Shown: piece by piece, positions 50,414 to 61,083 of the stretch
How positions within the stretch are numbered: position 1 is the stretch's first letter
How the letters are laid out: every line of letters starts with the position of its first letter
DNA from: Staphylococcus sp. IVB6181
Lineage (GTDB): Bacteria > Bacillota > Bacilli > Staphylococcales > Staphylococcaceae
Reading direction: 5' to 3'
Length of the DNA: 64,000 bases
NCBI RefSeq assembly: GCF_025561445.1
Contig: NZ_CP095096.1
Coordinates: forward strand, 1,405,822-1,469,821
The notes under the pieces: generated by a model
The model's database searches: none
The model's input: the letters and a program-made list of their open reading frames with translations, nothing else
What the model was told of the DNA's origin: nothing
Position numbers and translations under genes: made by a program

Positions 50414-50758
50414 ATGAAACGGTTTATATATCCGATAGAAGGACTTGTCACGATTTTAAAAAAGGACCGCAATTTCGTATGGCATGTAATGATTGCCTTT
50501 ATCGTGGTAATTGCGGCTTTCTTTTTTAAGATTAATCGTATCGAATGGATCGCAGTTATCCTCTCTATTTTTATGGTTTTAGCGTTTGAAGCAATCAATA
50601 CAGCAATTGAATATGTTGTGGATCTTGTAACGGATGAATATCAACTCTATGCCAAGCACGCTAAAGATATTGCTGCTTTAAGTGTACTTTTAGCTTCAAT
50701 AGCTGCAGCTATTATAGGTCTGATTATTTTTATCCCTTACATTCTAAGTCTAATATAA
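50414..50758 (+). CDS. dgkA: Undecaprenol/diacylglycerol kinase
   Basis: Small integral membrane kinase of 114 residues with three membrane segments (~30-50, ~55-75, ~95-114). The family motif is EAINTAIEYVVDLV, followed by AKDIAALSV. In Firmicutes this DgkA-type enzyme mainly phosphorylates undecaprenol, recycling the cell-wall lipid carrier. It lies between ybeY and cdd as in B. subtilis. Confidence 0.93.
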   Translation: MKRFIYPIEGLVTILKKDRNFVWHVMIAFIVVIAAFFFKINRIEWIAVILSIFMVLAFEAINTAIEYVVDLVTDEYQLYAKHAKDIAALSVLLASIAAAIIGLIIFIPYILSLI

Positions 50759-50772
50759 AGGAGATAGAAAAT

Positions 50773-51180
50773 ATGGCTTATAGTCAAAATCATTTTAACA
50801 AAGTCAGAGAAGCACAAAGTCGTGCCTATGCACCTTACAGCAACTTTAAAGTAGGCGCTTATTTAAAAACGAAAGATGGTAAAGAATTTTATGGCGCTAA
50901 TGTAGAAAACGCGGCATATGGAGAAGCAATCTGTGCTGAGCGTTCCAGTTTAGTTGCCGCAATCAGCCAAGGCTATCGACCAGGTGATTTTGAGTCTATC
51001 ACAGTAACGGTAGATGCTGAATCGCCTTCTTCGCCTTGCGGGGCATGTCGACAAGTAATCAAAGAATTATGCGATGATGATATGCCGATTTATTTAACCA
51101 ATCATAAAGGCGACATGATTGAAACTACTATCAGCGAACTACTCCCACTAGGTTTTTCAGGAAAGGATTTGAATTTATGA
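50773..51180 (+). CDS. cdd: Cytidine deaminase
   Basis: Deaminates cytidine and deoxycytidine in pyrimidine salvage. The 135-residue protein has the zinc and catalytic motifs AICAERSS and SPCGACRQV and the substrate loop [10 protein letters not shown]. It overlaps era by 4 bases (ATGA). Confidence 0.97.
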   Translation: MAYSQNHFNKVREAQSRAYAPYSNFKVGAYLKTKDGKEFYGANVENAAYGEAICAERSSLVAAISQGYRPGDFESITVTVDAESPSSPCGACRQVIKELCDDDMPIYLTNHKGDMIETTISELLPLGFSGKDLNL

Positions 51181-52076
51181 CAGAACACAAATCAGGATTT
51201 GTCTCTATTATCGGCAGACCTAACGTAGGTAAATCTACGTTTATGAATAGAGTGCTAGGACATAAAATTGCAATTATGTCAGATAAAGCACAAACAACAA
51301 GAAATAAAATACAGGGTGTTATGACAGAAGATGATGCCCAAATTATTTTTGTGGATACACCAGGTATTCATAAACCAAAACATAAATTAGGCGATTATAT
51401 GATGAAAGTTGCTAAAAATACTTTGTCAGAAGTCGACTCTGTTATCTTCATGGTAAATGCGGATGAAAAGATCGGCAGAGGCGACGAATATATTATGGAA
51501 ATGCTGAAAAATGTTAAGACACCTGTATTTTTAGTAATTAATAAAATCGATTTGGTCCACCCAGATGAAATTATGCCGATTATCGAAAGTTATCAAGAAC
51601 ATATGGAATTTTCAGAGACAGTTCCAATGTCTGCACTTGAAGGACTTAATGTCGAACACTTTATCGATGTACTTAAATCATATTTACCAGAAGGTCCGCA
51701 GTACTATCCTGATGGCCAGATTTCAGATCACCCGGAACAATTTGTAGTAAGCGAATTAATCAGAGAGAAGATCTTACATTTAACAAGTGAAGAAATTCCG
51801 CACTCTATTGGTGTCAATGTCGATAGAATGGCTAAAGAATCTGAAGATAAAGTACGCATTGAAGCCACAATCTTTGTTGAACGCGACTCTCAAAAAGGGA
51901 TTGTTATCGGCAAAGGCGGTAAAAAGCTGAAAGAAATCGGTAAACGTGCACGATTAGATATTGAACATCTTCTCGGCTCAAAAGTATATCTGGATTTATG
52001 GGTAAAGGTCCAAAAAGATTGGAGAAACAAAGTCAACTTTATCCGTCAAATGGGCTATATCGAAGATCAAGATTAA
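51177..52076 (+). CDS. era: GTPase Era
   Basis: Binds 16S rRNA and checks 30S maturation. The 299-residue protein has G1 [10 protein letters not shown]2 region [10 protein letters not shown]3 DTPGIHKP and G4 NKIDL in the first 130 residues, and a C-terminal KH domain ([20 protein letters not shown]). It overlaps cdd by 4 bases and precedes recO. Confidence 0.98.
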   Translation: MTEHKSGFVSIIGRPNVGKSTFMNRVLGHKIAIMSDKAQTTRNKIQGVMTEDDAQIIFVDTPGIHKPKHKLGDYMMKVAKNTLSEVDSVIFMVNADEKIGRGDEYIMEMLKNVKTPVFLVINKIDLVHPDEIMPIIESYQEHMEFSETVPMSALEGLNVEHFIDVLKSYLPEGPQYYPDGQISDHPEQFVVSELIREKILHLTSEEIPHSIGVNVDRMAKESEDKVRIEATIFVERDSQKGIVIGKGGKKLKEIGKRARLDIEHLLGSKVYLDLWVKVQKDWRNKVNFIRQMGYIEDQD

Positions 52077-52101
52077 TAATAGAAGGTCGGTGGTACCTTT
52101 T

Positions 52102-52866
52102 ATGTTAGTGAAACAAAAAGGAATAATTATTAAGACGGTTGATTATGGAGAATCTGATAAAATCATTACGATTTTAAGTGAAAGCGGCGCAAAAATTCCG
52201 CTTATGGTCAAACGTGCTAAAAAAAGCCGCACAGGTATGCAGGCCAATACACAAATGTTTGTTTACGGATTATTTATCTATGCGAAATTAAGAGGATTAG
52301 GTATTTTGAATTCCGTGGATGTCATCAGTCAGAATTATCAATTACGCTTAGACATTTATGAAAGCAGCTATGCTGCATTGTGTACTGAGGTCATTGATAA
52401 ATCCATGGAGGAAGAACAAGTATCAAAGTTCAACTTTCAATTATTGGACTTCTGTCTTGATAGGATTGCACAAGGCTATAGTTCGCAACTCATGTCTGTT
52501 ATTGTCTTATTGAAGAAAATGCCGGAGTTTGGTTTTACAATTGCATTCAATCAGGATGTGTTAAACGGTAATACCGATCAATCTGTTTTAAGCGGCTATA
52601 GCTTTAAGTTTCATGGGGTCATTGCACAAGAAAACTTTGATAAAGATGAACGTGCAATTCCTATATCTAACAAAACGTTCTATTTGTTAGATGTATTGCA
52701 AAAGCTGCCGATAGATAAAATGAATGCTTTAAAGATTCATCAAACGATTGTAGATGAGATGTCTGAACTTTTGATTATGTTGTATAGAGAATATGCAGGT
52801 GTTTTCTTTAAAAGTCAAAAGCTGATTAACCAGCTGCATCGTTTAGAATCTCATAATAAAAAATAA
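52102..52866 (+). CDS. recO: DNA repair protein RecO
   Basis: Loads RecA with RecR in the RecFOR gap-repair pathway. The 254-residue protein starts [21 protein letters not shown], an N-terminal OB fold with KRAKKSRTG, followed by a helical domain ([18 protein letters not shown]). ATG 52102 is preferred over GTG 52090 because GGTCGGTGG lies between them and the staphylococcal N-terminus matches. It converges with glyS. Confidence 0.94.
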   Translation: MLVKQKGIIIKTVDYGESDKIITILSESGAKIPLMVKRAKKSRTGMQANTQMFVYGLFIYAKLRGLGILNSVDVISQNYQLRLDIYESSYAALCTEVIDKSMEEEQVSKFNFQLLDFCLDRIAQGYSSQLMSVIVLLKKMPEFGFTIAFNQDVLNGNTDQSVLSGYSFKFHGVIAQENFDKDERAIPISNKTFYLLDVLQKLPIDKMNALKIHQTIVDEMSELLIMLYREYAGVFFKSQKLINQLHRLESHNKK

Positions 52867-52900
52867 CAAGCGTATCGCAAATCAGCGATACGCTTGTTAT
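52863..52900. terminator. Hairpin between convergent recO and glyS
   Basis: A 16-pair perfect inverted repeat (52863-52878 with 52885-52900) and 6-base loop. Neither side has a long T tract, but the stem is very stable, so a bidirectional terminator is likely. Confidence 0.75.
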
Positions 52901-52915
52901 AGTCTATAGATACAA

Positions 52916-54307
52916 TTAGAATTTAACTTTTTCAGCTAAGAAATCATTCAATTCTGAGATAGGCATACGGACTTGTTCCATAGTGTCACGTTCACGAACA
53001 GTAACTTGTTTGTCTTCTAATGAATCGAAGTCAAATGTAATACAGTAAGGTGTACCGATTTCATCTTGACGACGGTAACGTTTACCGATTGATTGAGATT
53101 CATCAAAGTCTACTGTAAAGTCTTCACTTAATTGTTCGTAAACTTTAATAGCTTCCTCAGATAATTTTTTGCTTAATGGTAAAATAGCTGCTTTGTATGG
53201 TGCTAGGGCAGGGTGGAAGTGTAATACAGTACGTTCGTCTTTACTGCCTTCAACACCTTCACGGTCATAAGCATCGCATAAGAATGCTAATGTAACACGG
53301 TCAGCACCAAGTGATGGTTCAATACAATATGGGATGAATTTTTCATTTGTTTCAGGATCATGATATTTAAAGTCATCTCCTGAATACTCACTATGTTGTT
53401 TCAAGTCGTAATCTGTACGGCTTGCGATACCCCAAAGTTCGCCCCAACCGAATGGGAATTTGTATTCAATATCAGTTGTCGCATTTGAATAGTGAGATAA
53501 TTCATCTTCATCATGGTCTCTTAAACGAAGGTTTTCATTTTGAAGACCAAGGTCTAATAACCATTTTTCCGCAAATGTTTTCCAGTAATTTTGCCATTCG
53601 ATTTCTTCACCAGGTTTGCAGAAGAATTCTAATTCCATTTGTTCGAATTCACGTGTTCTGAAAATGAAGTTACCCGGTGTGATTTCGTTACGGAATGATT
53701 TACCGATTTGACCGATACCGAATGGTAATTTTTTACGCATAGAACGTTGTACGTTTTTGTAGTTAACAAAGATACCTTGTGCAGTTTCCGGACGTAAGAA
53801 GATTTCGTTAGTTGAGTCTTCAGTTACACCTTGGAAAGTTTTGAACATTAAGTTGAATTGACGGATATCTGTCCAGTTTGCAGTACCGCTTACAGGATCT
53901 TTGATGCCTTCTTCATCGATAATACGTTTCATTTCATCAAAGCTTAAACCGTCTGCGATGAAGTTTTCGTCGCCTTTTTCGTTTTGCACATAATCTTCGA
54001 TTAATTTATCTGCACGGTAACGAATTTTACTGTCTTTGTTATCGATCATCGGATCGTTGAAGTTGCCTAAGTGACCTGATGCTTCCCAAGTTCTAGGCTT
54101 CATCAAGATCGCAGCATCTAAACCTACGTTATATGGTGATTGTGAAATGAATTTTTTCCACCAAGCACGTTTAATATTATTTTTTAATTCAACACCTAAT
54201 GGACCATAGTCCCAAGTGTTTGATAAACCACCATAAATTTCACTGCCTGGGAATACAAAACCTCTGTGTTTAGCCAGTTGTACTACTGAATCCATATCTT
54301 TTGCCAT
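52916..54307 (-). CDS. glyS: Glycyl-tRNA synthetase (dimeric alpha2 type)
   Basis: Charges tRNA-Gly. The 463-residue class II enzyme starts [20 protein letters not shown] and has [36 protein letters not shown] and [13 protein letters not shown], then a C-terminal anticodon domain (~370-463). This eukaryote-like alpha2 form replaces the GlyQS heterotetramer and is usual in staphylococci. The start at 54307 has GAGGAGTG upstream; in-frame starts further out lie in the T-box terminator. The gene is under a Gly T-box. Confidence 0.97.
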   Translation of the reverse strand: MAKDMDSVVQLAKHRGFVFPGSEIYGGLSNTWDYGPLGVELKNNIKRAWWKKFISQSPYNVGLDAAILMKPRTWEASGHLGNFNDPMIDNKDSKIRYRADKLIEDYVQNEKGDENFIADGLSFDEMKRIIDEEGIKDPVSGTANWTDIRQFNLMFKTFQGVTEDSTNEIFLRPETAQGIFVNYKNVQRSMRKKLPFGIGQIGKSFRNEITPGNFIFRTREFEQMELEFFCKPGEEIEWQNYWKTFAEKWLLDLGLQNENLRLRDHDEDELSHYSNATTDIEYKFPFGWGELWGIASRTDYDLKQHSEYSGDDFKYHDPETNEKFIPYCIEPSLGADRVTLAFLCDAYDREGVEGSKDERTVLHFHPALAPYKAAILPLSKKLSEEAIKVYEQLSEDFTVDFDESQSIGKRYRRQDEIGTPYCITFDFDSLEDKQVTVRERDTMEQVRMPISELNDFLAEKVKF

Positions 54308-54331
54308 AAAAAAACACTCCTCTTTAATAAT

Positions 54332-54516
54332 AAAAAACTCGTCCCAAGATAACGGAAAATAAATTCCGAAATCTTGGGACGAGTTTAATATTTCATAATT
54401 CATAATCATAAAAATAACCCGCGGTTCCACCCAAATTAGTGAAGACACTCGCTTAGTTTATATAAGTTTTTAGGCCAATTTTATTGTTAAGCTCGCACCA
54501 TCCTTAACTCGCTTCA
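54332..54516 (-). promoter_or_regulatory. T-box leader of glyS (tRNA-Gly sensing)
   Basis: On the minus strand the core TGGGTGGAACCGCGGGTT maps to plus 54416-54433. The bulge TGGA fits the UCCA end of tRNA-Gly. The terminator is a long hairpin (54337-54350 with 54371-54384 plus inner pairs) followed by TTTTTT. GGC in AATTGGCCT is the likely specifier. Only about 83 bases separate the predicted start and the core, which is compact for this family. Confidence 0.92.
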
Positions 54517-54522
54517 AATTTA

Positions 54523-54551
54523 ATTCTAATGCATCACAAAATTAAAGGCAA
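54523..54551 (-). promoter_or_regulatory. Promoter of glyS
   Basis: On the minus strand TTGCCT (plus 54546-54551), 17 bp, TAGAAT (plus 54523-54528). Confidence 0.7.
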
Positions 54552-54565
54552 GTGTTTACATACAT

Positions 54566-54594
54566 TTGTAGAGCAATTCGATTACAGTTATAAT
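54566..54594 (+). promoter_or_regulatory. Promoter of ccpN-ppdR
   Basis: TTGTAG (54566-54571), 17 bp, TATAAT (54589-54594). The predicted start near 54601 leaves a ~25-base leader containing only the Shine-Dalgarno AAGGGGTGA. Confidence 0.75.
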
Positions 54595-54625
54595 ATGAAT
54601 TGTAAGTGTGAAGGGGTGAAGACAT

Positions 54626-55249
54626 ATAGAACTGAGTAACAGGCAAAGCGAGATTATAGAAATAGTGAAGCATAACGGGCCGATTACTGGGGAGAAGATT
54701 GCCGAACAACTAAGTTTAACGAGAGCGACGTTAAGACCTGACTTAGCAATTTTAACAATGTCTGGGTTTCTCGAAGCTAGACCTAGAGTAGGTTACTTTT
54801 ATTCTGGTAAGACAACAAATCAATTATTAACAGAAAAACTGCGCCAATATGTTGTTAAGGACTATCAATCATTACCGATTATTTTAAAAGGCGACATTTC
54901 TGTTTACGAAGCAATTTGTACCATATTCCTTGAGGATGTGAGTACATTATTTATAGTCAACAGCAATAATGATTTTATTGGTGTGTGTTCAAGAAAAGAC
55001 TTACTCAGAGCATCTATGATTGGTGAAGATATACATACTATGCCAGTCAGCGTCATTATGACAAGAATGCCGAATTTAACACACGTCCTGGAAAACGACT
55101 TAGTCGTATTAGCTGCACAGCTTATGATAGAAAAAGAAATTGATTCTTTACCAATCGTTCGTGGTAAAGAGAATGGTAAGTTAGAAGTAATTGGACGTAT
55201 TTCAAAAACTACGATTACAAAGCTATTTGTATCAATTTTTGATGAGTAG
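54626..55249 (+). CDS. ccpN: CcpN-type CBS-domain transcriptional repressor, apparent AUA start
   Basis: Repressor of gluconeogenic genes (gapB/pckA type) in Firmicutes. It has an N-terminal winged helix (TGEKIAEQLSLTRATLRPDLAIL) and two CBS domains (~80-205). The family N-terminus xELSNRQ is encoded from 54626, but the codon there is ATA; the only other near-start is CTG 54632. AAGGGGTGA (54611-54619) is correctly spaced for ATA. The first standard start, GTG 54665, would remove 13 residues that belong to the helix-turn-helix domain and has no Shine-Dalgarno. With ATA the length is 207, the family norm. ppdR follows. Confidence 0.82.
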   Translation: MELSNRQSEIIEIVKHNGPITGEKIAEQLSLTRATLRPDLAILTMSGFLEARPRVGYFYSGKTTNQLLTEKLRQYVVKDYQSLPIILKGDISVYEAICTIFLEDVSTLFIVNSNNDFIGVCSRKDLLRASMIGEDIHTMPVSVIMTRMPNLTHVLENDLVVLAAQLMIEKEIDSLPIVRGKENGKLEVIGRISKTTITKLFVSIFDE

Positions 55250-55261
55250 GAGAAGGATTTC

Positions 55262-56086
55262 ATGCAAAAGATAAAAATAATAATTGCATCTGATTCGGTA
55301 GGAGAAACAGCCGAACAAGTTGCAAAAGCTTGTGTTTCTCAATTTAATTCCAAAAGATTTCAAAGTGAAGTCGTACGTTATCCATATATTGAAACCAATG
55401 AAAATGTGGATGAAGTCATTGAAGTCGCAAAAGAGAATGAACTGAATATTGTAGTCTTCACATTAGTCAAACCCGATATTAAAGAATATATGGAAAATCA
55501 ACTTGCGGAGCATGAAATCAAGCATGTTGATATTATGGGACCGCTAATGAACATTTTAACTGAAGAAATCGATGAAAAACCTTATTATGAACCGGGCATT
55601 GTCCATAAACTTGATGAAGCATATTTCAAGAAAATAGAAGCGATTGAATTTGCGGTTAAATATGACGATGGCAAAGACCCTAAAGGATTGCCAAAAGCAG
55701 ATATAATATTAATTGGTATTTCTCGTACTTCTAAAACACCTTTATCGCAATTTTTAGCACACAAACGTTATAAAGTGATGAACATACCGATTGTTCCGGA
55801 GATTAATCCTCCAGAAGCTTTGTTTGAAGTCGATCCAAAAAAATGTATTGCTTTAAAAATCAGTGAAGAAAAGCTGAATATTATTAGAAAAGAACGTTTA
55901 AAACAATTAGGATTAGGCGATTCTGCAAGATATGCGACAGGCCAACGTATCCAAGAAGAGCTCGATTACTTCGATAAGGTTGTTGAAAAAATCGGCTGTC
56001 CTGTCATTGATGTTTCTGACAAAGCTATCGAAGAAACAGCAAATGACATCATGTATATCATTGAACAAAACAAAATGAATAAATAA
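55262..56086 (+). CDS. ppdR: Pyruvate, phosphate dikinase regulatory protein
   Basis: A 274-residue DUF299 protein (YqfL) of the bifunctional kinase/phosphorylase family that switches PPDK on and off with ADP. It starts with the typical [17 protein letters not shown], has the P-loop-like [14 protein letters not shown] (about residues 149-162) and [11 protein letters not shown]. It follows ccpN by 12 bases, a conserved pairing that links it to control of gluconeogenic flux. Confidence 0.92.
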   Translation: MQKIKIIIASDSVGETAEQVAKACVSQFNSKRFQSEVVRYPYIETNENVDEVIEVAKENELNIVVFTLVKPDIKEYMENQLAEHEIKHVDIMGPLMNILTEEIDEKPYYEPGIVHKLDEAYFKKIEAIEFAVKYDDGKDPKGLPKADIILIGISRTSKTPLSQFLAHKRYKVMNIPIVPEINPPEALFEVDPKKCIALKISEEKLNIIRKERLKQLGLGDSARYATGQRIQEELDYFDKVVEKIGCPVIDVSDKAIEETANDIMYIIEQNKMNK

Positions 56087-56093
56087 ACTGCCG

Positions 56094-56127
56094 AATACGC
56101 TGATACTGCACTATCAGCGTATTTTTT
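56094..56127 (+). terminator. Terminator of ccpN-ppdR
   Basis: AATACGCTGATA / TATCAGCGTATT, 12 pairs, 6-base loop, T6. Confidence 0.93.
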
Positions 56128-56166
56128 AAAAATGAGCGAATAACTTTTAATTTTTATAGAAAATGA

Positions 56167-56172
56167 TATAAT
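56167..56172 (+). promoter_or_regulatory. Extended -10 promoter of dnaG-sigA
   Basis: TGA-TATAAT with a perfect -10 at 56167-56172, 30 bases before the dnaG start; the -35 is poor. Confidence 0.6.
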
Positions 56173-56201
56173 AGTATGACTAATGTATATAGGTGGTTAG
56201 T

Positions 56202-57974
56202 GTGCGAATAGAGCAATCAGTAATAAATGAAATAAAATACAAAACAGATATTCTGGATCTTGTAAGTGAATATGTGAAATTAGAAAAAAGGGGACGCAAT
56301 TATATCGGTTTGTGTCCTTTTCATGATGAAAAAACACCTTCATTTACTGTTTCTGAAGATAAGCAGATCTGCCATTGCTTCGGTTGTAAAAAAGGCGGCA
56401 ACGTCTTCCAGTTCACACAAGAAATCGAAGGCATTTCGTTTGTCGAGGCTGTTAAAGAGCTTGGGGAACGGGTAAATATAAAAGTAGATGTCGGCAATTC
56501 AAATGAACAAAACCAGATTGCTTCAGATGATTTAATGATGATTAAAATGCATGAACTCATGCAAGAATATTATCATTATGTCTTAATGAAAACTGTAGAA
56601 GGCGAGAAGCCGCTTGAATATTTGAAATCAAGAGGATTTTCAGAACAGCTTTTAAGAGATAGAAAAATCGGTTTTGCGCCTGACAACTCTCATTTTTGTC
56701 ATGATTTTTTACAAAAGAAAGGATATGATATTGAGTTAGCGTATGAAGCTGGCTTACTTTCTCGGAATGAAGAAAACTTCAGTTATTATGACCGATTTAG
56801 AGATAGAATCATGTTTCCTTTACAAAATGCGCAAGGCAGAACAGTAGGCTACTCAGGACGAACATATAAAAATCAAGAACCTAAATACTTGAATAGTCCT
56901 GAAACACCTATTTTCCAAAAACGCAAATTATTGTATAACATCGATAAAGCACGAAGAGTAATTAGACAAAAGAACGAACTTATTTTGCTCGAAGGTTTCA
57001 TGGATGTCATTAAAGCTGATAGTGCAGGGGTTAAACAAGTTGTTGCGAGTATGGGAACTCAAATTTCTCAAGAGCACATTGCATTTATTAAAAAGCTTAC
57101 ATCTAATGTGACTTTGTTATTTGACGGCGACTTTGCCGGACAAGAAGCAACTTTGAAAACAGGTCAGCAATTACTTGAACAAGGACTCAATGTCTTTGTC
57201 ATTCAGCTGCCATCTAAAATGGATCCGGATGAGTATATTACTAAATACGGGGAAGATGCATTCAATAAATATATCGACCATGAAAAACGTGTATTTGTCT
57301 TGTATAAGGTCAACTTATTCAAAGATGAAATTGCACATAATGATATGGCCTACGAAAAATATTTAAAAGAAATAACAGATGATATTTCTTTAATGCCGTC
57401 AGGGATTTTACAGAAAAAAGTATTGCAAGACGTTTCTGAATTGTTTAAAGTTAGTTTTGATAGTCTAAATAATGAAGTGGTAAAGCATAATCATCAAACA
57501 TTTCAGCAAGTTCCGTCTGCACCGCCTGTATTCAAGCAGCAGAAATTCACTAAACAAGAAGATGCAGAGCGTAAATTATTGAAACATTTTATGTTCAATA
57601 AAGACGTATTTCTTGAATATAGTAAACAAGTCGAAGCAGATGACTTTACAAACCAACAATTTAAGCGTATATTTAATATTTTGCATGACTATTATACTGA
57701 GAACGAATATTATGACTTAAGCACTGCATTATTGTATAGCGATGGGGAGACAGATCGTGAAACATTAATAGCGTTAGACAATCTCTTACTTAACAACAAT
57801 CCCTATGAACATGAGCTTGATGAATATATTCAAATCATTATTAACAGCCGCAATAATGAATCAGCTGAATCACTCAATGAAAAATTGCGTGAAGCTACAA
57901 GAATCGGCGATAAAGAATTGCAAAAATATTATTTGCAAAAAATTGTAGCATTAAATCAAAAACGAATGAATTAA
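56202..57974 (+). CDS. dnaG: DNA primase
   Basis: Makes RNA primers for replication. The 590-residue protein has the N-terminal CHC2 zinc finger ([21 protein letters not shown]), the TOPRIM domain ([20 protein letters not shown]) around residues 255-340, and a C-terminal helicase-binding domain (from ~440). The linker before that domain is short and Gln/Pro-rich. GTG 56202 ([12 protein letters not shown]) follows AGGTGG; an in-frame GTG at 56193 overlaps that site. It is in the classical dnaG-sigA macromolecular synthesis operon. Confidence 0.97.
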   Translation: MRIEQSVINEIKYKTDILDLVSEYVKLEKRGRNYIGLCPFHDEKTPSFTVSEDKQICHCFGCKKGGNVFQFTQEIEGISFVEAVKELGERVNIKVDVGNSNEQNQIASDDLMMIKMHELMQEYYHYVLMKTVEGEKPLEYLKSRGFSEQLLRDRKIGFAPDNSHFCHDFLQKKGYDIELAYEAGLLSRNEENFSYYDRFRDRIMFPLQNAQGRTVGYSGRTYKNQEPKYLNSPETPIFQKRKLLYNIDKARRVIRQKNELILLEGFMDVIKADSAGVKQVVASMGTQISQEHIAFIKKLTSNVTLLFDGDFAGQEATLKTGQQLLEQGLNVFVIQLPSKMDPDEYITKYGEDAFNKYIDHEKRVFVLYKVNLFKDEIAHNDMAYEKYLKEITDDISLMPSGILQKKVLQDVSELFKVSFDSLNNEVVKHNHQTFQQVPSAPPVFKQQKFTKQEDAERKLLKHFMFNKDVFLEYSKQVEADDFTNQQFKRIFNILHDYYTENEYYDLSTALLYSDGETDRETLIALDNLLLNNNPYEHELDEYIQIIINSRNNESAESLNEKLREATRIGDKELQKYYLQKIVALNQKRMN

Positions 57975-58001
57975 AATAAAAACTATAAGAATCATTAATA
58001 G

Positions 58002-59165
<1,164 letters not shown>

Positions 59166-59177
59166 TTAAGTGAAAAT

Positions 59178-59276
59178 AGCGAGACAATAAGCTGAAAATG
59201 TTTGGCTGACGAAGGCCAGGAAGTATGGAATTCACCTACAGTCAATCGAATTTATTGCTTGTTGTCTCGCTTTTTA
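59178..59276 (+). ncRNA. Candidate structured RNA / elaborate terminator after sigA
   Basis: AGCGAGACAATAAGC (59178-59192) pairs with GCTTGTTGTCTCGCT (59257-59271) and is followed by T5. Instead of a short loop it encloses 64 bases with internal pairing of their own (TGAC / GTCA, GTATGG / CCTAC around GAATTC, TGGC / GCCA). This could be the sigA terminator, a 3'-derived small RNA, or a leader element of trmK. I do not recognise a known family. Confidence 0.4.
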
Positions 59277-59294
59277 TGTTAGAGAGGTACAAAC

Positions 59295-59966
59295 ATGATT
59301 GTATTAAACCAAAGATTAACAGCAGTAAGTAAATATATCACAGGCAGTACATTAGCTGATATCGGTTCAGACCATGCCTATTTGCCGATATACGCTATAC
59401 AAAACGCATTATGCGCTTCTGCAATAGCCGGAGAAGTTGTTAAAGGTCCATTTCAAGCCGCGCAAGAGAATGTTAAAAAATATGGCATGGAAAAAGTAAT
59501 TGATGTTAAACTTGGTAATGGATTAAATGTATTAGAAATAAATAATGATATCGACACGATAACAATTTGCGGAATGGGCGGTCCGTTAATCGCTGATATT
59601 TTAGATAAAGGCAGTGAAAAGCTTGGTAACCATCCGCGCTTAGCTTTGCAAAGCAATATTCAAACGTCAGCTTTAAGAAAAACATTAATGCAATTAGAGT
59701 ATCATATTGTTGAAGAAGAAATTATGGAAGAAAAAGGGCATATTTATGAAATTGTGATTGCTGAATATGGGCCACAATCGATGGATGAATATGCATTGAA
59801 GTTCGGCCCGAAACTATTGGAGAATAAAACTGCAGTATTTACAAAGCATTGGCAACGAGAATTAGATGCTTTAGAGAATATCAAAAAGCATTTAGATGAA
59901 TATAAACATAAAGACCGTTTAGAACAAATTGATCGTGAAATTAAACTCATTCAAGAGGTGTTATAA
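59295..59966 (+). CDS. trmK: tRNA m1A22 methyltransferase
   Basis: Methylates N1 of A22 in tRNA. The 223-residue protein has the TrmK motifs LADIGSDHAYLPIYAI (SAM motif I), ICGMGGPLIADIL, and a C-terminal coiled coil (~180-223). GAGAGG lies upstream. It overlaps the next gene by one base (TAATG), a conserved pairing with the Nif3-like gene in Firmicutes. Confidence 0.95.
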   Translation: MIVLNQRLTAVSKYITGSTLADIGSDHAYLPIYAIQNALCASAIAGEVVKGPFQAAQENVKKYGMEKVIDVKLGNGLNVLEINNDIDTITICGMGGPLIADILDKGSEKLGNHPRLALQSNIQTSALRKTLMQLEYHIVEEEIMEEKGHIYEIVIAEYGPQSMDEYALKFGPKLLENKTAVFTKHWQRELDALENIKKHLDEYKHKDRLEQIDREIKLIQEVL

Positions 59967-61060
59967 TGAAAACTTCAGAATTACTTTCTATTATTAACCA
60001 GCATGTACCTTTTGCTTCTGCGGAATCATGGGATAATGTAGGTTTATTAATCGGAGATACCAATCAAGAAGTCAATGGCATTTTAACAACATTGGACTGC
60101 ACATTTGATGTAGTAGATGAAGCGATTGAAAAAAATATTAATACAATTATTGCACACCATCCGCTTATCTTTAAAGGTGTTAAAAATATTAACGAAGGCG
60201 GTTATGGTACAATCATCCGACGTTTAATTCAAAACAATATTCAACTGATAGCACTGCACACAAATTTAGATGTATACCAATATGGTGTCAACGCAATGCT
60301 TTCAAAACGAATCGGTATTAAAAATGCAGAAATCTTAGAACCCCAAACAGAAAGCTATTATAAAGTTCAAGTATTTATCCCTGAGGAAAATGTAGTTGAG
60401 TTTAAAGATAAAATGAATGACCAAGGGTTTGCTTCTGAGGGAGATTATGAATATTGCTTCTTCTCAACTAAGGGCGATGGACAATTTAAACCTGTAGATG
60501 GTGCTAATCCTCATATTGGACAACTTAATGACATTGAGACGGTAGAAGAAGTCAAAGTTGAATTTATGATTCAAAATAACGAACGCGCTAAAGCAGAACA
60601 TTTCATCAATGCACTGCATCCATATGAGACACCTGTTTATGATTTTATACCTTTAACAAAATCATTGAACCGAGGTTTGGGTATGATTGGCGACTTGCCT
60701 GAACAAACTACATTAAAAGCATTAGCTTCAGCTATTAAAACACAATTGGATATTCCAAGTGTCAGATTCACAGGCAATCCTAATGCATTAATTTCAAAAG
60801 CTGCTGTGATTGGCGGTTCTGGTATCGGTTATGAACAATACGCACACCAAAAAGGTGCAGATGTCTTTATTACAGGAGATATTAAACACCACGATGCCTT
60901 AGATGCAGAAATCGATGGTTATCATTTAATTGATATTAATCATTATAGTGAATATGTGATGAGAGATGGATTAAAAGCATTGCTGGATCAATGGCTAGAA
61001 GGCAAAGTTGACAATATCGAAGCATCACATTTAAACACTGATCCGTTTAATTATGTATAA
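59966..61060 (+). CDS. Nif3-like dinuclear metal centre protein (YqfO)
   Basis: A 364-residue Nif3/DUF34 protein. Metal-binding residues are visible in WDNVGLLIGD, IIAHHPLIFKG, HTNLDVY and near the end in DINHYSEY. Between the two Nif3 halves is a CutA/PII-like insertion (~residues 130-235), as in the B. subtilis YqfO type. Family members are abundant and conserved; a GTP cyclohydrolase I type 2 annotation is widespread but unproven. Function is not assignable from sequence. Confidence 0.9.
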   Translation: MKTSELLSIINQHVPFASAESWDNVGLLIGDTNQEVNGILTTLDCTFDVVDEAIEKNINTIIAHHPLIFKGVKNINEGGYGTIIRRLIQNNIQLIALHTNLDVYQYGVNAMLSKRIGIKNAEILEPQTESYYKVQVFIPEENVVEFKDKMNDQGFASEGDYEYCFFSTKGDGQFKPVDGANPHIGQLNDIETVEEVKVEFMIQNNERAKAEHFINALHPYETPVYDFIPLTKSLNRGLGMIGDLPEQTTLKALASAIKTQLDIPSVRFTGNPNALISKAAVIGGSGIGYEQYAHQKGADVFITGDIKHHDALDAEIDGYHLIDINHYSEYVMRDGLKALLDQWLEGKVDNIEASHLNTDPFNYV

Positions 61061-61083
61061 ATCAAAGAAAAGGAGGGATTTTA

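Noticed and set aside
54665..55249. GTG 54665 as the true start of ccpN
   Set aside because: It truncates the conserved helix-turn-helix domain and has no Shine-Dalgarno, while a proper one sits upstream of the ATA codon.
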